From Pollenia angustigena (Eukaryota; Arthropoda; Insecta; Diptera; Polleniidae): a stretch of 64,000 nt of DNA. A program made the translations under genes and the position numbers. The notes below the pieces were generated by a model that worked only from the letters and a program-made list of their open reading frames with translations, did not search any database and was not told where the DNA came from. The stretch lies in contig OV884059.1 in assembly GCA_930367215.1 (NCBI GenBank), positions 26,436,945-26,500,944 on the forward strand. The letters run 5' to 3'. This document shows, piece after piece, positions 54,763 through 64,000 of this stretch (its first letter is position 1; each line of letters opens with the position of its first letter).

Positions 54763-56057
54763 CAGAGCTGTCAGATGTGGCAATTTCTCGCCAAACGTGG
54801 CGATTTTGAAACGTGTTTGTCGTTTGGATTTTCAATTTGGCGAATGGCGATTTTTTTTTTGGCGAGTTTTGATTTAACTTTTGATAATTTTTTTGGCGTT
54901 TTGAGAAAATTGTATTTTAAGTTTTTGTCACATCGAATGTCTATTACAACCTCAATATCGTGGTAAATAAATATTTTTCATATTGGATTTTTCGACGAAT
55001 ACATAAACCCGTTTCTTGTCTTTTAATTGACCAATTTTTTTTATTCTGCGCATCCTTTAAGATCATAATTATGTCATTCAAAGTGCAAGTGTTCCATATA
55101 GGCTATTTTATTTTTTAAAGAATTCGTATGATGTATCTGATACACTATTTTATTTTGTATGGTATACGCTGTTTTATTCAATAATTTTACGGTATTTTTA
55201 TTAAAATATTTGATCTCAAAAATATTAATTTGTAACATTATAAAACAGTGATTAATTCATAGTTTTGTTAATTCAGTGGCACATATTCATTACTTTCCAA
55301 TTTGGGTTATTATAAATAAAAAATTATAACAAATTAAGGTATACATTGCGTAAATCAAAAATAACTAGAAGTTCATTCGTCTTCATCTACACAACTTCGC
55401 TTCTTTTCACCTTGTAAGTTAAAAAAAATGACTGCTATAAGCTTTCGATTGTCGGAATGAAACTTTTTCTCAAACAATAGTGTATATTATTATAAGCAAT
55501 TTTATGAGTTAAAGTTTTCATAAATTGTATTTTTTCTATAGGCTTAAATGGAGTATAATGGAGTATATTATTCTTTTAACAACTTTGGAGTGGCAATTTC
55601 AAGTAAAAAAGGGCATATGAGCTTACACACTTATTGAAGGAAAATTTTGAACAAGAAATTATACACTATTTTTTCCAACGATATTTTGACCCATTTTTTG
55701 GAAATAGAATTTGACGAAATTTTGACCAGACATAAAATCAATGATAGAGATTCTAAATATGCAATAAAAAAATAATAAGCGTATGAGCACATACGCTATT
55801 GTTATATTAAGGGGACGATATGATCTACATTTTATGTTATTTAAAAAAAAAATAACATAAACTAAACAAAATTTACTTTAGGCGACTTTTTTGTATTTTG
55901 TCTCATTTTTTGGCGATTTTTGACTGAAATATTTTACTAGCTTTTTTTTGTATGCAAAATTAAAGTAAAAAATTTTACGAAAACTGAACAAAATTGACGT
56001 TTGCCGATTTCTGACTCATGATTTGGCGATGGAGCTCCAAAAAATCTGACAGCCCTG
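54763..56057. mobile_element. hAT-like element, TTGGCGA-word family
   Basis: The ends are CAGAGCTGTCAGAT and CAGGGCTGTCAGAT (other strand). The flanks CCCCATAA and GTCCATAG agree at 5 of 8 positions, an eroded duplication at best. TTTGGCGAT / TCGCCA words cluster at 54785-54900 and 55880-56035. No transposase is seen. Confidence 0.7.
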
Positions 56058-56078
56058 GTCCATAGTGTAGATTGGGCC

Positions 56079-56400
56079 TAAAGCGGCTCATACACTTGCA
56101 ATAAAATTGAGCAAATTTACGTATTGTACAATTATATCGCCAATGTGTATGTAATATCCGTAGGTGGCACAATATATTGGCAACAATCAATAATACTTTT
56201 GATTTTTATTGCACTACGAAAAGAAAGTGAAATGTGTTGGCAACATTGTACAATGCTGTTTATGTTATTTCTAAAGGTTATGTTCACCTTTTTATTGAAT
56301 GAATAAAACCATTGTGCGACTTATTGCATAATATATGACAAAATGGAAATAAAATGGCGAATATCATTTACAATAATATTGCAAGTGTATGGGCCGCTTA
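56079..56400. mobile_element. 322-bp MITE, TAAAGCGGCTCATACACTTG ends
   Basis: The inverted ends of about 25 bp differ at a few positions. ATTGTACAAT and TTGCAATA words occur inside. Confidence 0.8.
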
Positions 56401-56617
56401 AGAAAAATTGTATTACTGGTTACGTATAAGTAATATTAACTTAAGTTTCTATTAAATATTAAGTATACACTGATATTTCTGTATTCCAAGAAAAGTTTTA
56501 AGCCAAAATTGTTTACATTTGTGGATTATTAAAGTAGTTTTTGTGATAGTTTTTTTTATATTATTTTATATTCACTGCTAAGAAAAACATTTTACCAGGG
56601 ACCGTAACTGTTATGAC

Positions 56618-57462
56618 CAGGGAAACCAGAAATATGTTCTTAAAAATGCGTTTTATGCTTATTAAATATGCAGCAAAAATTCGAAAATATACCCCAAAAT
56701 TTTTAAAAATATGGCCCTAAAAAATTTTAAATTACTCATTTAAAAACAAAATATTCATCAATTCCATTAAAAAAAAATACTAAAATTATAATCTGTAAAG
56801 CCTAAACACAATAGTATTTACAGACCAATTCGAAAAGAATTGAATCTGCTGTAACATATTTTTTGGGCGAATTTAATCTAAATGCTTACATAATTAGATG
56901 GCTTACGTACACATAGGGACTTCGTCCTTGGTACAATTAAAATGAATTTACGAAATTTGATCAAATTATGTACAAAATTGCAACTTGCGCATAAGGTTAA
57001 CATGAACAGACGGACGAATGGGCATCGTTAAATCACTTTAAAAATGGGTTGTCAGTCGATCGGTGTACTAAAAGATTGGTTCAGATTTCTATGTATTGCA
57101 CGCATCACCAAAAACGTAAGTTTTTAATTTCATTTTTTTAATTTTTGCTTTTATGTAAAATAGTAAAGGTTAAAATAAAATTATCTTTAATGGCAACCTG
57201 CTTTGTCTTCATTTTAGAGTAAAAATTAAATGTGGATGGTGAAATTAAAACGTTAGGTATACAGATAGATATTTAAAGCAGAAAAGCCATCTGTTTTGCG
57301 GCGGAAGCTTGCAAGAGGCATCTAAAAAAATTTAATATGTATCAAAAAGGCTCTTTTAACTAAATTATGCAAAAATATGCTCTAAAACGGATAGATATAT
57401 TATTTCTGCCTTCATTGTTCGCACAAGGAAAAACATGCAATTGCATATTTGTGGTTTCCCTG
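56618..57462. mobile_element. Non-autonomous hAT, AAATATGC-word family, with DINE inside
   Basis: The ends are CAGGGAAACCAGAAATATG and CAGGGAAACCACAAATATG (other strand), with a perfect 8-bp duplication, GTTATGAC, at 56610-56617 and 57463-57470. A degraded DINE fragment lies at about 56900-57110. The subterminal word is the same as in the 3726-7670 hAT, so these two may share a transposase. Confidence 0.92.
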
Positions 57463-57470
57463 GTTATGAC

Positions 57471-58136
57471 ATTTTTAAAAAAAAAGTCAAAAAATATTTG
57501 TTATAATTTGACTGATATTTCTGTTTATAATCAAAAATAAAAGTTAAAATTTGAGTGATATTTTTTCAGTCCAAAAGAAAAGTTGAAATTTGACTTCTAT
57601 GTTTGAAGGTCAAAAAAAGAAATTAAATAATTATATTTTTATTTAATTATACGTTTTTCGAAACTATGTATTAAAAAATTAATGCAGCGCCTATTTCAAT
57701 AAAAAAAATTGAATCAGTCAAATTTAAACTTTTTTTAACTCAAAAATTATCAGTTAAAAAATAATAAAGGATTTTTTTTCCTTCAATAATAACCATAAAA
57801 ATGCTATACTGAAATTCAAATTCTATCTGTCTGACTTTTTATTTTCGATCCCTGCATTTTACTATTGTATTTTACTTGAATTTGTTTATGTTCTTTGACA
57901 ATATCTGCAGAATATAAGATTTCCATTAAGTATCTTACGTCTTTTAAAATTTAAGGATTAAACAAATAATCAAGCTTTAACTTTAAAATGGATTAACTAA
58001 AGAGCGAAATACACCACACAAGCCGTTTGATCAAACGATTTGAAAAAAATGAAGCATGTTTGCACGAAAATCCAAAATTTTTAAGGAATATTCACACAAA
58101 AATTTTATTGTTGTTTGTTAGTTGCTTGTGTAATTT
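57471..58136. other. No recognisable gene
   Basis: AT-rich sequence without supported features. Confidence 0.4.
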
Positions 58137-58406
58137 ACATATCGTTACTTTAATATAGAAAAGCCCTTACTAACGTTTTTATTCCTTTACAGGAGAAGGA
58201 AAAAACTTAATAAAAATTATAGTCTTGTAGTCGCGATTTTTTTTAAACGGAGATTTTTATTAAATTCTCTAAACAATTTAATAAAAAACTGCGTTTAAAA
58301 AACAATCGCAACTACAAGACTACAATTTTTATTAAGTTTTTTTCTTCTCCTGTAGTGTAAGGAAAATGTTAGTTAGGGCTTTTCTATATTAAAGTTACGG
58401 TATATG
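58137..58406. repeat. 270-bp palindrome with almost no spacer
   Basis: The left arm (about 58137-58270) is repeated inverted in 58274-58406 at roughly 90% by eye. Arm blocks include ACTTTAATATAGAAAAGCCC, CAGGAGAAG, AACTTAATAAAAATT and GTCTTGTAG. A diverged single arm lies at about 59920-59955. Confidence 0.88.
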
Positions 58407-59263
58407 GCCAGTTATACAACTGATTAATGTGTCAATTGAAAGCTCTTTATGACAACTTTTGAATACATTCATATAATTTAAGACAAACGCCTGTATTCAT
58501 AAAAAAATTTTTAATTAATAAAAGGTAAACAAAACCAAATTTGTATGAACATTTTTCTTAATAAACGTCTGCTAAATTGAATAATCGTTATTGAATGCGG
58601 TGGTTTGGGTTTTAAATTATTTCTTTTAAAATTATTATGTTCCCCTTTTTTTCTTCGAAACAGTAAAAATTATTAATTTTATCTTAATTTTGATTGTTAA
58701 AATAACTATAACATCTTCAAACCCATTTTGGTAATGTAATACATTTAATATCCCCTTTAACTAAAAATTTTAATTGTCTTCTTTTTGTTTCAATAAATAA
58801 TAAATAAACGCAATATTTCAATAAAATTAATATTTTATAAATAAAAATGCCCGAGAAAATGAAATTCATATTCGACAAGTGCAAATAATGTCAAATCCTC
58901 AGTGGCACATTTATTGACATGTATTTAAGAGTGTGTGTGCAGATGTTTTTAAAAATATTTCCAAAACACAGCCTAATATATACCAGCAACACCACAAATA
59001 TATACATACTACATATGAATGAAATAACGGAAAAATTAAAAAAAAAAAATCATAAAATATACCAACGGCTTGTAATAAATGTGCATATTTTATTTTTGTA
59101 TACATACATGCTGTAACTGTATGTTAAAAAAATTTGCCAGGGCTGCCACATACATATAATATTCAAAGCAAAATTCACAGCAAAATATCCCATCTAAAAA
59201 AGAAAAAAACCCCCAAAGATATTTCCTTTAACAAAATAGTATTTTTTTAACTCCTTGTTTATA
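58407..59263. other. No recognisable gene
   Basis: AT-rich sequence without supported features. Confidence 0.4.
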
Positions 59264-60008
59264 TTTAGGTCACCATACACGACATGTTTTTTACATCTGA
59301 CATGTCCACTTTTCGAGCCACATGCAATTGTGCATGTCTATCAAAATTGTTTTTTTACATAGTCTCGGTTTTTTTTCGCATATTTCTCAGTTTCATAGCG
59401 TGCTGCCGCCACAAAAATGTTCAGCCGTCCTAAAATATTTTTCTTTAAAATCGAAAATACCAATTTAGGATATACAGGGGTGTTCTAAAAATCGAAAACA
59501 GAAAACGCAAGAATTTGGAAGTTGTTTTTAATCCACTTTTAATCGAATTTTTGTAATATTTGTTATAAAATTCTGTTAAAGAGAGAAATATTTGTATAAT
59601 ATTTATCATAAAATTCTTTTTTTACAGAAATCTTATTAAAAAGTGACGTTTAAAATTCTTGCGTTTTGCGTTTTCGATTTGCAGAACACCCCTGATAATA
59701 ACGAAATGTTTTTTATGGTGAAATGAACAAACTTATGTATATCGGTATTGTAAAATATTTACTTAAGCCGGCTTTCCGTTAGTAGTAGACCGCCGCACAC
59801 TGGGGATTTTTGTATGGAGATGAGGAAAAAAATATAATGATTTCATCACAAATTTAGTTTTATTTATATAGTAATACACAAAAGTAATCAAAATAAAGAA
59901 AGTTAGAGAAATGTATATCGTTACCTACAATGTAAAAAGCCCTAACTAACAAAAAATTTAAATGATTTTTTTAATTTTTAATTTATTTTAAATCTACTTT
60001 TTAATTTA

Positions 60009-61140
60009 TTATTCTAAAAGAGCCCTAACTTCGTCGCTTATATCACTATGCTTTTTCTGGCTAAATGAAGGAGTCAAGTGTGAGATCATGGGATCTGATG
60101 TTACCATCATTCGGTGCATAATATCTTCGTTCGTGGCAATTCGACTGCATTTTCTGGAGTGTCTAAGGCGATATTTTTTATAGTCTTTGTTACGACTTTC
60201 CTGAGCCTCTTCGGATAATAAGCCTACAGGAAAAATACACTTTTAAATTATATATTTTCCATGAATGAAGAATTTTGTGGAGTGTTGGTGGCACATTGTA
60301 CCACTCGTACAGTGCAACAAACTTTTTTGCCGTCTCCAGACAAAAATCACCAAATTTTGTTCGGGTCTAGTGCCTCGGTAATGGTTATAGCTTCGAGAAT
60401 TGTTGAAAACCTCTTGATTATGTCTTCATCTAGACCCGTGATTTCGGAAATCAAAGCAGGATTAGCAAAAAATCTTCGTGACGTATTTCCTGAATTTGTC
60501 GTTCAAGAGCCTTGCTTAACAGTATCAACCTGTATTCCAATTTTCTCTTTAATTTCACGCTTTATCAAACATTTTCGGGCTTCTCTTATCGGACGTGTAT
60601 TTGAGTCGACTCTTCCACTTCTAAATTCAATATTGTAAGCTACATGCAAAAGACACTCCATCAGCTTAATACGCGCATGAAGTGGTGACATACCAAATTG
60701 CAGTGCTTGTTCATTTACGGGCATAGCTTGAATCGCGACTTCGTACGGTTAGAATCATGCCATCTTTGTTTGAAGTTATAGTTAAAGCTTTTATATATTG
60801 TATCCAAAATTTCACATGCTCTAGTATCGTTTAAGCCAACGTGCAATTGTTGCAAAAACTGTTTTAATTTTGTTCTGTCTTTGTCAAACTCCAGAAGCTT
60901 CTAGCATAAGACCCAATGAGAAATAGAAAAACTTTCCATTGCCTTAAAACTCTTGTGCCTTAGTTTCAGTTATAATTAAAAAACCGGAGAGAAATTGGTT
61001 GTACTTTTCGCGTTCGTCAGCACTTGTTGAATGACAAAAATCGATCAATATTTTACTGACAGGTACGTTCCAAAACATGAGCACTAATAGATGTGGGTGG
61101 CATTTCTGTAAAAAAATCATACAGGTAGCCAACGGAAAAC
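60009..61140 (-). pseudogene. Transib transposase (RAG1-core-like), broken
   Basis: Minus strand, several frames. At about 60700-60503 is FGMSPLHARIKLMECLLHVA. At about 60510-60390 is SRRFFANPALISEITGLDED then IIKRFSTILEAI, the counterpart of the GNFARKL region of RAG1. At about 60350-60262 is FCLETAKKFVALYEWYNVPP then TLHKIL. After what looks like a relic intron of about 40 bp with an intact acceptor (TTTTTCCTGTAG) comes LLSEEAQESRNKDYKKYRLR and CSRIATNEDIMHRMMVTSDP, containing the last catalytic Glu, and a stop at 60009-60011. Above 60760 the match is weaker. Frameshifts and stops make it inactive. The assignment rests on motif order and on the matching terminal repeats and target. Confidence 0.78.
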
Positions 61141-61898
61141 CCCAAATAATTAAAAAAGTGCACTTTCCTTTTTTCCTTTCAATTATACACGCACAATTAT
61201 AACCGCTTATTACTTTGCTACCGCAATCATAAAAATAAAATAAACTTTTGTTTATTACTTTTTTTTTTTTTAATTCTAAGAATCATAAAAAAAGTCATAA
61301 ATGTTTTTGAAAAAAATTTTGTGCATATCTCGAGCAAATTTTTAAAATGCATACCTTCACTTAATTGTAAATAAAAGCGAAACGCGTTCATGGATTTTCA
61401 TGATTTATGTCTCATTTATTTCGTAGGTTATGCGACTTCACGTGAAAGTAATAGGACTTGAAACTTCTTTTTACTGTTTTGGATTTTTTATGAATTAAAA
61501 ATAAAAAATTTTAATTTTTTGGTCAAAAAATATTTTTTTTCTTCATACATTTATTTATAACTGCGAAACTGTTGCTTATGTAGCAAAATGTTATATAAAC
61601 AAATGAAAGTAATTGTAATTCTTGATTTTTCTAAATTTGTTTCAGCAAAATCCGACTAGTGGTGCTCGAGTTATAATAAACAAAAGAGCCTTATCAGAAT
61701 TGAGTCCCGAATCAATCAGCTGAAAAATGTTGTACTGTGTAATGGAACAAATTGAGAGGTGGCACCTGGTGGCACTTGAAATTGATTAAAAATGTAAAAA
61801 CAGATATAAGACAATGTATTAGTAGTGATTTCCAACTGTGGAAAAGTAAGGATAAAATTGCAGGTCCAAATGTTTGGAGAAAAAAAGGATTTTTGTTA

Positions 61899-63200
61899 TC
61901 TATATATATAAAAAGAAGTGTACATTTTGATTGTCACTCCATAACTCGAGAACGGCTCGACCGATTGCCATAAAATTTTTAGGGAAGGTACAGGGAGGAG
62001 TGATGATGGTTAGTTGATTTTGAAATCCAAAATCGGGGCAGGGGAATTGGTACCCCCCATAGGATGCCAATATTTAATATCGCATATCTTAAGACCCGCT
62101 GCACGCATTTTGTTGAACTTTTGGTAGTAGGATCTTCTAAGCCTCAAAATTTAAATAAAACAGTAGCGGGGGAAGTGGTTCCCCCCATAGGACGCCAATG
62201 TTTAATATAGCATATCTTAAGAACTGTTACAGTGAGAATGTTCAAACTTTGTAGAAGTCACTCTTATGGTATACTACTCTATTGAGAATAAAAATAAAGC
62301 GGTAGGCGCAGGGGGGAAATACCTCCCATAGGATGCATATATTAAATATAGCTCAACTGAAGAACTATTTAAGGGACAGCCTTCAAACGTGGTTAAAGCT
62401 ACTATTATGGTAAAATGAAAATTTCAATATAAAAATGGGCGGGGTTGACAGGGGAGGAGCAGTACCCCTCATAGATAGAAATATAATTAAGAGCCGCTGC
62501 ATGCATTTTGTTGAACTTTTGATAGTAGGATCTTCAGAGCCCCAAAACTGAAATAAAATAGTAGCGGGGGAAGTGTTACCCCCAAAAGGACACCAATGTT
62601 TAATATCGCATATCTTAAGAACTGTAATAGTGAGAATGTTCAAACTTTGTAGAAGTCACTCTTATGGTATACTACACTATTGAAAATAAAAATAAAGCGG
62701 GTAGGCGCAGGGGGGGAAATACCTCCCATAGGATGCATATATTAAATATCACTCAACTGAAGAACTATTAAAGGGAGAGTCTTCAAACGTGGTTAAAGCT
62801 ACTATTATGGTTAACTTTAAATTTCAATATAAAAATGGGCGGGGTTGACAGAGAAGGAGCAGTACCCCTCATAGATAGAAATATAATTAAGAGCCACTGC
62901 ACGGATTTTGTTGAACTTTTGATAGTAGGATCTTCAGAGCCCCAAAACTGAAATAAAATAGCAGCGGGGGAAGTGTTACCCCCCATGGGACACCAATGTT
63001 TAATATCGCATATCTTAAGAACTGTTAAGTGAGAATGTTCAAACTTTGTAAAAGTCACTCTTATGGTATGCTACACTTTTGACATAAAAATAAAGCCGGT
63101 AGGCACAGGGGGAAATACCTCCCATAGGATGCATATATTAAGTATCTCTCAACTGAAGAAGTGGTTAAAGCAGTGTAGCGAAGCGCACGGGTTAAGCTAG
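61899..63200. mobile_element. Non-autonomous Helitron, 1.3 kb
   Basis: It starts TCTATATATATAAAA after an A, and ends GCTAG before a T, with no target duplication, as Helitrons do between A and T. A short hairpin (GTGTAGCGAAGCGCAC) lies 8 bases before the CTAG end. ACTCGAGAACGGCTCGACCG near the start is common in insect Helitrons. It has no Rep/helicase gene; the inside is a higher-order tandem repeat. Confidence 0.82.
62037..63150. repeat. 398-402-bp tandem repeat built from three diverged subunits
   Basis: GCGGGGGAAGTG recurs at 62166, 62564 and 62964. Each roughly 400-bp period holds three 120-140-bp subunits centred on G-run/C-run hairpins: GGGGGAAGTGGTTCCCCCC, GGGGGGAAATACCTCCC and GGGGAGGAGCAGTACCCC. 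Each is followed by CATAGG or CATAGA and an AT-rich TTAATAT stretch. The two minus-strand open frames here are by-products of the repetition. Confidence 0.85.
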
Positions 63201-63735
63201 TATGTTTATAAAACTACACAAAAAAAAAAAAAAAAACTTAAGTCTCTGCGGATTTTTTTTTAAATTTTAGTATACTGAAATATCCTACTTTAAATAAAAA
63301 AGAAAAAGGTAAGCTCACATATAAAAATAATATTCGTTTTTAAATTCTAAGGTTTAAATTAAGTTGGTTCGGTAAAACATACAAGTTCTGAGTTTAAGAC
63401 GGATATAAAAAAAAAACTGGCAGTCAGATCGGAGTAATTCTTTTTGATTTGATTGTACCATTTAGTCTAAAATTTCAACATATCACTGCATATTGCATGA
63501 AGAGTATGTTGACAATTTGACTATTTTCCGCGAAATCCCCAGTGTGTGCCGCTGCCGGTTTTCGCAAGGCATAGATTTCTGACAACATATTTTTTGTTTG
63601 TTTTTTTAAATAAAAAGAGCACGCTGTAATTGAAATTTTGTCATAAGACTTTGCGTCTGACTTTTACAGATGTATTTTGCAGTGGGGAACTTGACAAGTC
63701 AGTTGTTAAAAACATGTCGTATACGGATACCTTTA

Positions 63736-64000
63736 TGTAACATTTGCTGCGGAAACTTTCTTTAATTCAATTCTGAAACTGCATTCGTGTCGATACAAGG
63801 AGATTTTTGTTTTGCAGCATTATAGGCAGGTATTTTGAATGTCTTTTCTCTTTCTTATTCTTTCTCTCAACAACAAACTCACAAAATTTTTTACACGAAA
63901 TAACGTCTTTCCTCTTCCATTTATCAAACTAAAATGTTTCGCAGCAAATGTTTCATAATATGGACGAGGACTAATGGCAAATTTCACCCATTCTTTTTTA
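63736..64000. other. End of window, partial MITE
   Basis: AAATGTTTCATAATATGGAC then GAGGACTA at about 63930-63973 matches the right end of the 41595-41845 MITE. The left half is not found. No gene is seen. Confidence 0.5.

Larger units (their letters stand above)
59796..63546 (-). mobile_element. Transib-type transposon with nested Helitron
   Basis: The ends CACACTGGGGATTT are inverted copies. The flanks CGCCG (59791-59795) and TGCCG (63547-63551) agree at 4 of 5; Transibs make 5-bp duplications at GC-rich sites of CGNCG type and have ends beginning CAC. The minus-strand transposase relic (60009-61140) is RAG1-like. A Helitron of 1.3 kb is inside; without it the element is about 2.45 kb. Confidence 0.82.
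59268..63731. mobile_element. GGTCACCATACACGACATG-ended element containing a Transib
   Basis: The left end GGTCACCATACACGACATG pairs with GGTATCCGTATACGACATG (other strand) at the right. The flanks are TTTA on both sides (59264-59267, 63732-63735), read as a 4-bp duplication. ACATGTC words lie near both ends. Removing the Transib leaves about 710 bp, non-coding. Confidence 0.78.

Noticed and set aside
60261..60638. 125-codon plus-strand open frame
   Set aside because: It is antisense to the Transib transposase relic, whose minus-strand motifs explain the open frame.
62383..63058. Two similar minus-strand open frames of 86 and 91 codons
   Set aside because: They are the same frame seen in successive 400-bp tandem repeats of a non-coding Helitron interior.
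62037..63150. CRISPR-like array of repeats
   Set aside because: The units are 130-400 bp with diverged subunits, with no short identical repeats or unique spacers, in a eukaryotic transposon context.

Overview
The window is AT-rich nuclear DNA from a higher fly (Diptera: Brachycera). The evidence is DINE-1/INE-1-like Helentron fragments, a Transib, hAT, mariner and piggyBac relics, and Ty3/gypsy elements, all set in intron-like sequence with short dipteran-style hairpin MITEs. A calyptrate fly (blow fly or house fly group) fits best, but the species cannot be fixed from the sequence alone. No complete host gene is present. Two short minus-strand reading frames look like host exons: 33809-34189, with a good acceptor and donor, and 18831-18986, with a perfect CAG/GTGAGT donor but a weak acceptor. 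Much of the window may therefore be intron of one unidentified minus-strand gene, or intergenic DNA. LAYOUT, 0-12 kb: Two DINE-like copies (1.3 and 3.9 kb) and a transposase-like fragment (2.1-2.7 kb) come first. A 3.9-kb hAT element (3726-7670, 8-bp target duplication) carries its own dead transposase and contains another hAT, which contains a MITE. Then come a third hAT (8452-9574) and a CCC-ended inverted-repeat element (9711-11434) that holds a hAT holding a MITE. LAYOUT, 12-23 kb: a TA microsatellite with a hairpin, a piggyBac fossil bounded by TTAA, a 2.2-kb hAT with two nested MITEs, a possible host exon, a 1.6-kb CCC-ended element with nested MITEs, and a 163-bp tandem array. LAYOUT, 23-47 kb: A Ty3/gypsy-type element with two 1.2-kb LTRs and one intact 710-residue ORF lies inside a CCC-ended element. 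Next are inverted-repeat elements, a second possible host exon, a solo LTR nested two deep (35.3-36.0 kb), a cut-up hAT, a nested MITE pair (38.9-40.1 kb), a hAT, and a second Ty3/gypsy element (42.6-46.3 kb) with broken ORFs. LAYOUT, 47-64 kb: hAT and mariner fossils, a tRNA-derived SINE inside a TA-flanked MITE, two CAAGGCG-ended elements 27 bp apart that form a large palindrome, more hATs, a spacerless palindrome, and at 59.3-63.7 kb a three-layer nest: a Helitron inside a Transib (RAG1-like transposase relic) inside a MITE. THEMES: Target-site duplications that can be read by eye date insertions relative to each other. Both LTR elements lack exactly the enzymatic modules (reverse transcriptase, RNase H, integrase core) but keep Gag, protease and the integrase ends. 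Many of the inverted-repeat elements carry arrays of one family-specific short word near their ends.
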